30,627 nt of DNA from Methanosarcinales archaeon. Its GTDB lineage: Archaea > Halobacteriota > Methanosarcinia > Methanotrichales > Methanotrichaceae. The notes below the pieces were generated by a model. That model saw only the letters and a list, made by a program, of their open reading frames with translations. It did not search any database and had not been told where the DNA came from. The translations under genes and the position numbers were made by a program. Each line of letters starts with the position of its first letter. The first letter of the stretch is position 1. Location of the stretch: contig JAAEEW010000041.1 of assembly GCA_013415595.1 (NCBI GenBank), positions 1-30,627 on the forward strand, in the 5' to 3' direction. Shown piece by piece: positions 1 through 7,064 of this stretch.

Positions 1-308
1 CGGAGACGCTGAAGGCCATTCATGACCATAACCCCGAGCTGGTTGAGCTTATCGAGAGCCTGGACAAGGTGCTCCTGGAAGATGGAGCCCTGGACAGGAA
101 GACCAAGAGGCTGATTGCCCTGGCCTGTGTGGCCACCCGGATGTGCGAGGACTGCATCTATCCCCAGGCCAAGGTGGCCATGAACTACGGGGCCACCAAG
201 GAGGAGATCCTGGAGGCCATGCAGGTGTGCATAATCACCGGCGGCGTGCCCACCTTCTCCGTGGCCAAGAAGGGCCTGATGAAGCTCTTCCGGGAGATGG
301 AGGACTGA
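1..308 (+). CDS. Carboxymuconolactone decarboxylase / AhpD-like protein (5' partial)
   Basis: The reading frame is open from base 3 to a TGA at 306-308, so the true start lies before the window. About 101 residues are visible. The core has the CMD/AhpD pattern: a helix with RKTKRLIALACV, then a CxxC pair (CEDC), then GATKEEILEAM and a Gly-rich turn before the last helix. In AhpD proteins the CxxC pair is a redox-active thiol, used in peroxide defence. Many archaeal members are uncharacterised small oligomeric proteins, so the exact substrate is unknown. The family call rests on the motif order and is fairly sure; the function is not. It converges on the Mrp gene. Confidence 0.8.
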   Translation, partial: ETLKAIHDHNPELVELIESLDKVLLEDGALDRKTKRLIALACVATRMCEDCIYPQAKVAMNYGATKEEILEAMQVCIITGGVPTFSVAKKGLMKLFREMED

Positions 309-330
309 ACAGTCCCCCTCCCGGACTGAT

Positions 331-369
331 CTTTTGCATAAGTTCCTTTTTCCGGAGCAATTCGTTTTT
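331..369 (+). terminator. T-rich terminator region after the AhpD-like gene
   Basis: Just downstream of the stop codon the plus strand carries three T-runs (332-335, 347-351, 365-369) without a strong hairpin. Archaeal RNA polymerase commonly terminates at such oligo-T stretches. The site lies between two convergent genes. The call is an inference from base composition. Confidence 0.4.
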
Positions 370-464
370 GCAGTCCCGGCCGGGCCTTTTGTCCGTCGCC
401 CAGGTCGGCCTGCACCTCCATGCCCTGAACCTTCAGTCCGCCTGAACCTATCAGTCCGCGCGCC

Positions 465-1271
465 TCAATCTTCACGCCCCGTCTCGCACTTCTGGATGAT
501 CCTCCTCACCATCTCCTCGAAGGCCTGGGCCGTCTTCTTGCGGGAGTTGAGGATGATGGGCCGGCCCCGGTCCCCGGCCCTGACTATATCCGGGTCCACC
601 TCCACCTTCCCCAGGACGGGGACCCCCATGGACTGCACTCTTTTGTCCCCTCCGGCGGCGGAGAAGAGGTCGATAGGCCTTCCGCACTCCGGGCAGACAA
701 ATCCGCTCCTGTTCTCCACGATGCCCAGGACCGGGACCTCCATCAGCCGGGACATCTCCACCGCCCGGGCGGCGTCCATCATCGACAGGTCGTGGGGAGT
801 GGTGACCACCACCGCCCCGGTGGGGTGCAGGAGCTGGGCTATGCTGATGGGCTCGTCGCTGGTGCCCGGGGGCAGGTCCACGATCAGGTAGTCCAGGTCG
901 CCCCAGTCCACCCGCTCCACGAACTGCTTCAACATGGCCATCTTCATGGGCCCCCGCCAGGCCACCGACCCGTCCTCCCCCACCAGGAAGGCCATGGAGA
1001 TCACGGAGAGACCCTGGTCCGGCCCCACCACGATCTGCACCGGCTCCACCTTCCCGTCCAGGCCGGAGACCAGGGGCTGTCCCTCGATCCCCAGCATCTT
1101 GGGAACGTTGGGTCCGGTGATGTCCGCATCCAGCAGGCCCACGTTCTTTCCGTAAGTGGCAAGGCTCAGGGCCAGGTTGACGGCAACCGTGGTCTTTCCC
1201 ACCCCGCCCTTGCCGCTCATCACCATGATGCGGTGCCTGGCCAGCTCATTCTCTCTCGTCTCCAGGGTCAT
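465..1271 (-). CDS. mrp: Mrp/NBP35-family Fe-S cluster carrier ATPase
   Basis: The protein has 268 residues and belongs to the Mrp/NBP35/ApbC branch of MinD-like P-loop ATPases, which assemble or carry [4Fe-4S] clusters to apo-proteins in the cytoplasm. Near residues 19-26 it has the deviant Walker A GKGGVGKT. LLDADITGPNVPKMLG follows (switch I region), then the Walker B-like YLIVDLPPGTSDEP. The CPECG pair near residue 190 is the Cys pair expected to bridge a cluster at the dimer interface. There is no N-terminal DUF59 domain, as is usual in methanogens. The ATG at 1271 is preceded on the minus strand by GGAG about 8 nt upstream, which supports this start. It stands alone and converges with the preceding gene. 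Confidence 0.93.
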   Translation of the reverse strand: MTLETRENELARHRIMVMSGKGGVGKTTVAVNLALSLATYGKNVGLLDADITGPNVPKMLGIEGQPLVSGLDGKVEPVQIVVGPDQGLSVISMAFLVGEDGSVAWRGPMKMAMLKQFVERVDWGDLDYLIVDLPPGTSDEPISIAQLLHPTGAVVVTTPHDLSMMDAARAVEMSRLMEVPVLGIVENRSGFVCPECGRPIDLFSAAGGDKRVQSMGVPVLGKVEVDPDIVRAGDRGRPIILNSRKKTAQAFEEMVRRIIQKCETGRED

Positions 1272-1525
1272 GCAAACAGCTCCAGTGCCCAGAATTCCAG
1301 GTCATGATCAAAAAAACAAGCGGTCCGTGAGCAGCCTGATGACGGCCTTCCCCGGAGGAGACATCGCCGCCCGGGCACCTGAAGGACAAAAGGCACCTGT
1401 GCAGCCTTCGGGCGATTTTTAGAGACGGATTTGTATCCATCCGGCCACTTAATTTGTGTGAAAATAGCTTTCTGCCATCTTTTTACAGGAAAATTTCATA
1501 TCCTTCCCTGAGAACATGGACCACC

Positions 1526-1768
1526 ATGGCACGACTTCTGGAGGGACGAAAGAGGGGCAGAGAGAAGATGGGGATTGGGGGCTGGATGGCGGGCGGCGAC
1601 GGGACCGGCGGCGAGGGCGCCTTGAAGGCGGCCCGGCCTTCAGACCTGCCCGTCCCCTTCCTGGAGCTGGTTGCGGCCCGGGAGATACTGGGAGAGATAT
1701 TCGACTTAAGCCCGGGTGAGGTGGAGGAGATGATACGCCATCGCATGGCGGAGAGGTCGGCCACCTAG
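1526..1768 (+). CDS. Small hypothetical protein
   Basis: An 80-residue frame with an ATG at 1526; a TTG at 1454 would extend it but the extension looks non-coding. The N-terminal half is basic and Gly-rich (MARLLEGRKRG, GIGGWMAGGDGTGG). The C-terminal half, about residues 42-80, looks like a real helical domain: PFLELVAAREILGE followed by DLSPGEVEEMIRHRM, which resembles the small helical segments of DNA-binding or adaptor proteins. I do not recognise a family. A minus-strand frame overlaps it, but its product is Ser/Pro-rich with no fold-like pattern. This strand is preferred because of the amphipathic C-terminal helix. No clear promoter was found. Confidence 0.45.
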   Translation: MARLLEGRKRGREKMGIGGWMAGGDGTGGEGALKAARPSDLPVPFLELVAAREILGEIFDLSPGEVEEMIRHRMAERSAT

Positions 1769-1964
1769 ACCCAACCTTCGCATCAATTTATCCGCTCGCG
1801 TCTCCTCGCCCCTTTCCCGTTCTGCTTCCACTCCCCACCTCCGGCCCCGGAATCCCTCACCTACCGGATGCTGGGTTCTTGCGGGCTTTCAGAGTCACTT
1901 GCCGTCAACGCATTTTCTGATAGCATTCCTGATCGCACCCTCTCATCGCCCTCTCATCACACAC

Positions 1965-2762
1965 TCATCGAGCTTTGTCGCCGATCTCCCGGGCCTCTGC
2001 CTGGATGGCCCGCTCTATCTTCTCCTGCTCCCCCAGGTAGTAGTGATCGACCGGCTGCAGCTCCTCGTCCAGCTCGTAGACCAGGGGCACGGCGGTGGGG
2101 ATGTTCAGGTGCACCACCTCCCGGTCGGAGATGCCGTCCAGATGCTTGACCAGGGCCCGGATGCTGTTTCCGTGGGCGACCACGATCACCCTCTGCCCGG
2201 AGAGCACCGCCGGGGCCACCGCCCCCTGCCAGTAGGGAAGCAGCCGCTCCAGGGTGTCCTTCAGCGACTCACAGCGGGGCAGGCTGGCGGGGGCCACCCC
2301 TTCGTAGCGCCGGTCCCGGTCCGGGTCTGCCAGGCCCCGCAAAGCCAGGTCCCCCAGCGCCGGGCCTGACCCTTCCCCCTCCTGGCAGGGCGGCCGGACG
2401 TCGTACCCCCGCCTCCAGGCCTGAACCTTCTCTTCTCCGTACTTCCGGACCGTCTCCTCCTTGCCCAGGCCCTGCAGGGCGCCGTAGTGACGCTCGTTGA
2501 GCTGCCAGGCCTTCTCCACCGGCAGCCAGCACAGGTCCATCTCCTCCAGGACCAGCCACAGAGTCCTGATGGCCCGCTTGAGAACGGAGGTGAAAGCCAG
2601 GTCAAACGCGTAGCCCTCCTTCCTCATGGTCCTGCCCGCCTCCCGGGCCTCCTTCACCCCCCGGGGGCTCAAGTCTGCGTCAATCCATCCGGTGAAACGC
2701 CGCTCCAGGTTGAAGGTGCTCTGTCCGTGGCGAAGGAGCACCAGTCTGTAAACTCCAGCCAT
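1965..2762 (-). CDS. gpmA: 2,3-bisphosphoglycerate-dependent phosphoglycerate mutase
   Basis: It interconverts 3- and 2-phosphoglycerate in glycolysis and gluconeogenesis. The 265-residue protein starts MAGVYRLVLLRHGQSTFN. It contains the phosphohistidine RHGQS motif near residue 11, FTGWIDADLSPRG, ERHYGALQG, and the second catalytic His in VVAHGNSIRALVKHL. The spacing and length (about 250 residues in the family) fit the cofactor-dependent dPGM, as opposed to the iPGM typical of many archaea. The open frame runs upstream to 2975, but the extension is non-conserved. A TATA-like GTAATAAATCC (2790-2800, minus strand) implies a transcript start near 2770, so the ATG at 2762 with GAGG upstream is preferred. 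ATG 2774 is possible. Confidence 0.92.
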   Translation of the reverse strand: MAGVYRLVLLRHGQSTFNLERRFTGWIDADLSPRGVKEAREAGRTMRKEGYAFDLAFTSVLKRAIRTLWLVLEEMDLCWLPVEKAWQLNERHYGALQGLGKEETVRKYGEEKVQAWRRGYDVRPPCQEGEGSGPALGDLALRGLADPDRDRRYEGVAPASLPRCESLKDTLERLLPYWQGAVAPAVLSGQRVIVVAHGNSIRALVKHLDGISDREVVHLNIPTAVPLVYELDEELQPVDHYYLGEQEKIERAIQAEAREIGDKAR

Positions 2763-2878
2763 GCCTTGCCTCATGCCAGATTGGACTGCGGATTTATTAC
2801 ACTTTTCGAGACCTGCCCACACCGGCTGTGCAAATTGATGAAAAAGTGGGCCCGGGGCTGAAAGATTCGCCTCTCCTT

Positions 2879-2916
2879 CCCCCGGCCCCATCCTTCCGGG
2901 CCGGGGGCCATTTTTT
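2879..2916 (+). terminator. Perfect 10-bp GC hairpin followed by T6
   Basis: CCCCCGGCCC at 2879-2888 pairs perfectly with GGGCCGGGGG at 2898-2907 across a 9-nt loop. It is followed three bases later by six T residues (2911-2916). On the plus strand it has the form of a bacterial-type intrinsic terminator. It lies upstream of the predicted DUF1614 promoter (TATA-like 2944-2950) in a divergent intergenic region, so it may insulate that gene from plus-strand read-through. The structure is directly visible; the role is inferred. Confidence 0.5.
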
Positions 2917-2943
2917 GTCCAATTAGGGGACAATCCAAAAAGA

Positions 2944-2950
2944 GTTATAC
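2944..2950 (+). promoter_or_regulatory. TATA-like element of the DUF1614 gene
   Basis: GTTATAC is centred 27 nt before the ATG at 2974, the spacing that places the transcript start at the start codon. There is no Shine-Dalgarno sequence, so a leaderless mRNA is likely. Inferred from spacing and composition. Confidence 0.4.
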
Positions 2951-2973
2951 CCATCGATCGGAAAAAGAGCCCC

Positions 2974-3681
2974 ATGAACCACCGGATGTTCTACAACCCG
3001 TTCAACCTGCTCTTCATGTTAATCCTGGCAGTGATTCTCAGCATCAGCGTGGCTGTGCTCTTCCTGGGGGTGATCAGCACCGCCTTCACCAGAATCGGCT
3101 TCTCCTGGAGCGATGCCCTGATTCTCCTGCTGGTCTCCCTCCTGGGAAGCAGCGTCAACATCCCCGTGGCCAACCTGGAGTCCAGAACTCCGGTAGTGAG
3201 GGACCGCCAGGTTCGAGTCTTTGGCATAACCTACACCATCCCCTTCCAGGAGACCATTCGCACCCACACCACCCTGGCCGTCAACCTGGGCGGGGCCGTG
3301 GTCCCCACCCTGGTCTCCCTGTACCTGGTGCTGGCCTGTCCCGGCACTCTCCGGTTCTGCCTGGCCGCCATCCTGCTGGTGGCCCTGGTGACCAACCGGG
3401 TGGCCAGGCCGGTGCGGGGGGTGGGCATCGTCACCCCGGCCCTGGTGCCGCCCCTGGTGGCGGCCCTGGGAGCCTCCATCCTGGTGGCCGCCTTCCAGGC
3501 CCCCCACGAGTTCCTCTTCGCGACCGCCTACACCGGCGGGGCCATGGGAACCCTGCTGGGAGCCGACCTGCTGAACTTCGGCAAGATCCGGGACCTGGGA
3601 GCCCCGGTGGCCAGCATCGGCGGGGCCGGGACCTTCGACGGCGTCTTCCTCTCCGGAATCATCGCCGTCCTGCTGGTGTGA
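2974..3681 (+). CDS. DUF1614 family membrane protein
   Basis: A 235-residue integral membrane protein of unknown function. It matches the DUF1614 pattern of methanogens: an N-terminal hydrophobic segment (about 12-38), then FSWSDALILLLVSLLGSSVN and the conserved NIPVANLESR, followed by TYTIPF and several Gly/Ala/Val-rich helices. The C-terminal part has GGAMGTLLGADLLN and SIGGAGTFDGVFLSGI. These Gly-rich stretches, with charged residues next to membrane helices, recall intramembrane proteases or transporters, but no catalytic function can be assigned. The ATG at 2974 is the first in frame and sits at leaderless distance from a TATA-like element. The gene stands alone before ubiD. Confidence 0.85.
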   Translation: MNHRMFYNPFNLLFMLILAVILSISVAVLFLGVISTAFTRIGFSWSDALILLLVSLLGSSVNIPVANLESRTPVVRDRQVRVFGITYTIPFQETIRTHTTLAVNLGGAVVPTLVSLYLVLACPGTLRFCLAAILLVALVTNRVARPVRGVGIVTPALVPPLVAALGASILVAAFQAPHEFLFATAYTGGAMGTLLGADLLNFGKIRDLGAPVASIGGAGTFDGVFLSGIIAVLLV

Positions 3682-3687
3682 ATAGGC

Positions 3688-3697
3688 AAAATATAAT
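3688..3697 (+). promoter_or_regulatory. TATA-like element of the UbiD-family gene
   Basis: AAAATATAAT lies about 31 nt upstream of the ATG at 3724, in the short gap after the DUF1614 stop codon. It implies an independent, nearly leaderless transcript for the UbiD-family gene. Confidence 0.5.
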
Positions 3698-3723
3698 ATG
3701 CTGACAGTCCAGAATTACCCCTC

Positions 3724-4980
3724 ATGAGCTTGAGGGGCTTTCTGAGGGGGCTGAGAGAGGCCTCCCTCCTGCAGGAGATCCGGGAGCCGGTCTCCCCCCA
3801 GTACCAGGCTGCGGCCAGAGCATACGACGCCGGGCCCATCCTTTTTCATGACCTCAGCGGCAGCCAGGCCTGCATCAACGTCATCGGCACCCGGGACCTG
3901 CTGGCCCGGGCCCTGGGCATCCCCGCCCAGGACATGGTCAGACATCTGAGCAGCCTGGAGTTCGAGGGGCCGGTGCGAGAGGTCGACTCCGCCCCCTTCC
4001 AGGAGGTCGTCGGCCGGCCGGACCTCTCCAAAATTCCGGTCTTAACCCACTTCCCCGGGGACGGGGGGCCCTACATCACGTCGGCGGTGGTGGTCTCCCG
4101 GTTCGAGGACCGGATCAATGCCTGCGTCCACCGGCTGATGGTTCTGGGCAAAGATAGGCTGGCCGCCCGGCTGGTCCCGGGCAGGCACACCCACCGCATG
4201 TACACCGATGCCCTGGAGAAGGGGCAGACCCTGCCGGTGGCCATCGCCATCGGGGTGGACCCCCTGGTGCTCATCGCCGCCAGCACCCGGGTTCCCGAGA
4301 ACAGGGAGTTCAACTACGCCGCCGCCCTGCGGGGAGGGCCGGTGGAGCTGGTCACCCTGGATAACGGCGTCCCCGCCCCCCAGGCGGAGATCGTGCTGGA
4401 GGGATACATCACCGCCGATCGGGCCTCCGAGGGCCCCGTCGTAGACATCACCGGCACCGCCGACCTGGTCAGACAGGAGCCGGTGATCCAGCTCACCCGC
4501 ATGATGACCAGGGAGCGTCCCCTCTACCAGGCCCTGATGCCGGCGGGAGGAGAGCACAGGATGCTGATGGGGGTCCCCTACGAGCCCTTGATCTACCGGG
4601 CGGCCTCCAGGGTGGCCCGGGTGAAGAACGTCATGCTCACCGACGGCGGTTGCTGCTACTTCCACGCCGTGGTGCAGATCGAAAAGCAGTCCGAGGACGA
4701 GCCGAGACGGGTGGTGGAGGCCGCCTTCCAGGCCCACGGCAGCATGAAGCACGTGCTGGTGGTGGACTCGGACATCAACATCTACGACCCCCGGGACCTG
4801 GATTACGCCATCGCCACCCGGATGAGGGGGGACGAGGACATCTACCTCTATCCAAACGTGCGGGGCAGCACTCTGGACCCCAGAAGCGTGGAGGGGATGA
4901 CCACCAAAGTGGGGGTCAACGCCACCGCCCGGCTGGACAAATTGTGGAAGTTCCAGAGAATAAAGCCGGGAGAGGCCTGA
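3724..4980 (+). CDS. UbiD-family (prenylated-FMN) decarboxylase; candidate anhydromevalonate phosphate decarboxylase
   Basis: A 418-residue UbiD-fold protein. Members use prenylated FMN made by UbiX to decarboxylate unsaturated acids. Visible features are the N-terminal SLRGFLRGLREA helix, the middle flavin-binding segment (DRINACVHRLMVLGKDRLA, then VPGRHTHRMY and VAIAIGVDP), NREFNYAAAL, LEGYITADR and the C-terminal VVDSDINIYDPRDLDYAIATR. The last segment is typical of UbiD proteins. Archaea with the modified mevalonate pathway use a UbiD homologue as trans-anhydromevalonate 5-phosphate decarboxylase. Length and organism type make that the most likely role, but no isoprenoid gene is nearby, so it is inference. 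Alternatives are a decarboxylase of menaquinone-like or aromatic acid metabolism. Confidence 0.85.
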   Translation: MSLRGFLRGLREASLLQEIREPVSPQYQAAARAYDAGPILFHDLSGSQACINVIGTRDLLARALGIPAQDMVRHLSSLEFEGPVREVDSAPFQEVVGRPDLSKIPVLTHFPGDGGPYITSAVVVSRFEDRINACVHRLMVLGKDRLAARLVPGRHTHRMYTDALEKGQTLPVAIAIGVDPLVLIAASTRVPENREFNYAAALRGGPVELVTLDNGVPAPQAEIVLEGYITADRASEGPVVDITGTADLVRQEPVIQLTRMMTRERPLYQALMPAGGEHRMLMGVPYEPLIYRAASRVARVKNVMLTDGGCCYFHAVVQIEKQSEDEPRRVVEAAFQAHGSMKHVLVVDSDINIYDPRDLDYAIATRMRGDEDIYLYPNVRGSTLDPRSVEGMTTKVGVNATARLDKLWKFQRIKPGEA

Positions 4981-5040
4981 AAGGATCTGGGGATGGGAAA
5001 GGGAGGCGCCTCCCCGTGAACAGTTGTTTCTATTTTCCCC

Positions 5041-6723
5041 TCAAGCCCGGGCCAGCTCCCACAGCCTGATTTCACTTCCCTCGCCGCAGAGGGCCAGATG
5101 GCTCATCTTTGGACTGAAGGCCACCGCCCGGGCCCGGCCCAGGCAGTCTAGCTCCAACGCCTCGCAGCCGGCCACCAGGTCCCACACGCGCAGGAGCCGG
5201 CCGGAGTCTGCGGCCAGGAGATACCTGCCGTCCGGACTGAAGGCCGCCGCCAGGGCGTGGCAGGATAGATCAAAGCCCAGCGCCTCCTCGCCCCCGGCCA
5301 GGTCCCAGACGCTGCCCTGGCCCTCCTGGCTGCAGGTCAGCAGATAGCTCCCCTCTCCGCTGAAGGCCGCCGCGATCACCGGAGCTCCGCGCTCGATCCT
5401 TGATGCCTCCCGGCCGCCAGTCAGCTCCATCACCCGGGCGGAGCCGTCCTTGCCGGCAACGGCGATGTACCTGCCGCAGGGGCTGAAGGTCAGAGAGTTG
5501 ATGGTATCCCCAAGGCTGGCGCGCCACAGCTCCCGCCCATTCGAAGGCTGCCACAGGCGGACCTGGTTCCAGCTGGTGGTGGCCAGATATCTCCCGTCAG
5601 GGCTGAAGGCCACCACCCGGGGTATGTAATCGTGGGATAGACGGGCTACCTCTCTGCCGGATGCATATTCGTAGATCCTGGCAGAGCCGTCCCCGGTGGA
5701 GAGGGCCAGATGACGGCCGTCCGGACTGAAGGCCAGGGCGTGAACGGAGGACGTCTGTCCCAGCCTCGATATCTCGATTCCCCGTCCCACGTCCCAGACC
5801 CGCGCTGTGCAGTCGTCGCCGGCTGTGGCCAGATGGCGGCCGTCAGGGCTGAAGGCCAGAGACCACACCCTACCTCTGTGGCCGGTGAGGGGTGGGAGCA
5901 GTGAACTGACGGCCAACCCCGGCAGCGTGCCGAATCCGGGCAGGGAGGCCGGGTCCGCCTTCTCGAGCCACTCCCGGCGGGCCCTGCACTCAGCCGATAG
6001 ATCGGCGTTCAGGCTCTCCAGCCTGCCAGTCATCCTCTCGATCTCAGCCTTCATTGTGGGCAGGTCGGGATTGGTGGGGATGCGAATCAGGGAGATCCTG
6101 TCCGTGGCCATGGACAGGGCCACCAGGGGAACTCCTCCCACCACCACCAGCTTGGCGTAGTGCTTGACCTTCTTCCAGAACAGCTCCCCCTCCAGCTCCT
6201 GCAGCTTCTTCTGATAGGCATTCAGCTCTGAGCCCATCTCCGAGGCCATCTTCCTGTAATCCCTGCTAAAGAAGCTGCGATCGAAGGCGATGAGGCCCTG
6301 GGTGGGGTAATTCTCGGTGCATTCGTAGACCTGGAGCAGGGCGTTTCGCCGATCCCCCATGAAATAGAAATAATTGAAGTTGCCCCAGTAGCCCAGAGCA
6401 ATGAGGTCCCGGTTATCGGCTTCCCCGGACGTTCCTTTGGTCTTTCCGAGGGGATCCAGATTGATCAGATAATTGAACTCCCGGCGAGCATTGCGATACT
6501 CTTCCAGCTCTACCTCCGAAATATCGGAGCTGATTCCATCCACCAGATGCCTCAGACCTACCCTGGCCTTTATCAGCACCTGCTCATCCAGCTTCTCGTC
6601 GATTCTCCTGAGCTGGTCCTTGATCTCGTCAAACCGCCTGTTAATTTGCTGGGGATTGTTCCTGATCATCTTCTGGGCTGAATCCAGCGCACATAGCATC
6701 CTGAAGGCAAGCCAAATATCCAT
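5041..6723 (-). CDS. WD40-repeat protein with helical/coiled-coil N-terminal region
   Basis: A 560-residue protein in two parts. Residues 1-275 are mostly helical: a likely coiled coil at about 25-50 (RRFDEIKDQLRRIDEKLDEQ), a central tyrosine-rich segment with possible TPR-like character (about 75-160), a second coiled coil (165-190), a short hydrophobic stretch (191-206) that may touch the membrane, and a third coiled coil (223-255). Residues 279-560 form seven WD40 repeats of about 40 residues, each with AFSPDGRxLA-like and VWD/LWE-like strands, enough for one closed seven-bladed propeller. Such propellers are protein-binding scaffolds. WD40 proteins are patchily distributed in archaea. No partner is encoded nearby, so the role is unknown. 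TATA-like TTGTATAGCA lies at 6741-6750, about 22 nt from the ATG, suggesting a leaderless transcript. Confidence 0.88.
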   Translation of the reverse strand: MDIWLAFRMLCALDSAQKMIRNNPQQINRRFDEIKDQLRRIDEKLDEQVLIKARVGLRHLVDGISSDISEVELEEYRNARREFNYLINLDPLGKTKGTSGEADNRDLIALGYWGNFNYFYFMGDRRNALLQVYECTENYPTQGLIAFDRSFFSRDYRKMASEMGSELNAYQKKLQELEGELFWKKVKHYAKLVVVGGVPLVALSMATDRISLIRIPTNPDLPTMKAEIERMTGRLESLNADLSAECRARREWLEKADPASLPGFGTLPGLAVSSLLPPLTGHRGRVWSLAFSPDGRHLATAGDDCTARVWDVGRGIEISRLGQTSSVHALAFSPDGRHLALSTGDGSARIYEYASGREVARLSHDYIPRVVAFSPDGRYLATTSWNQVRLWQPSNGRELWRASLGDTINSLTFSPCGRYIAVAGKDGSARVMELTGGREASRIERGAPVIAAAFSGEGSYLLTCSQEGQGSVWDLAGGEEALGFDLSCHALAAAFSPDGRYLLAADSGRLLRVWDLVAGCEALELDCLGRARAVAFSPKMSHLALCGEGSEIRLWELARA

Positions 6724-6955
6724 TCCCGATCAACTCGCATTGCTATACAATAGAGAGAAATCTCTGAAAAGACCAGCCAAGACTCTCGAGTCCCATTTTC
6801 AAAGAGAGCTGAAGGTCACGGCAAATGAACCGGGAATCTAATAAACCTGTCGAAAAAGTCGACCAGATTCCAAAGAGGCCCCATGATGAGACTATTCGCT
6901 ACGAATGACCCATGTAGGGCCCCTATGCCAGGGCCCCGATCCCTGGCCACCTCAG

Positions 6956-7063
6956 CTAAATTTCCAGGTACAGCCTGATGCTGTAGATGGCCGCAGCCGC
7001 CAGGAATAGCCCGATGCATAGGGCCATGATCTGCAGAGCAATATCCGGAACCACTCGTCCCAC
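6956..7063 (-). CDS. 35-residue single-pass membrane peptide coupled to the FtsZ-like gene
   Basis: A small frame with GTG start at 7063 and TAG at 6956-6958. It starts one base after the TGA of the FtsZ-family gene (7065-7067), in the arrangement TGAGGTG, which favours translational coupling. AGGGGATGAG upstream could also serve as ribosome binding site. The product has a short polar start (VGRVVPD), one strongly hydrophobic helix (about residues 8-29, with IMALCIGLFLAAAAIYSI) and a short charged end (RLYLEI). That is a convincing transmembrane segment, and the frame is not a shadow of another gene. No family is recognised. An interaction with the FtsZ-like protein is only inferred from adjacency. 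Confidence 0.55.
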   Translation of the reverse strand: MGRVVPDIALQIMALCIGLFLAAAAIYSIRLYLEI

Positions 7064-7064
7064 C

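Noticed and set aside
6884..6950. Possible C/D-box sRNA (ATGATGA, C-box-like)
   Set aside because: No CTGA D box follows at the required distance on the plus strand, so the motif alone is not enough.
6816..7019. 67-codon minus-strand frame after the FtsZ-like gene
   Set aside because: It overlaps the 35-codon membrane-peptide frame, has no start signal and no fold-like pattern. The peptide frame is better supported by its junction with the preceding stop.
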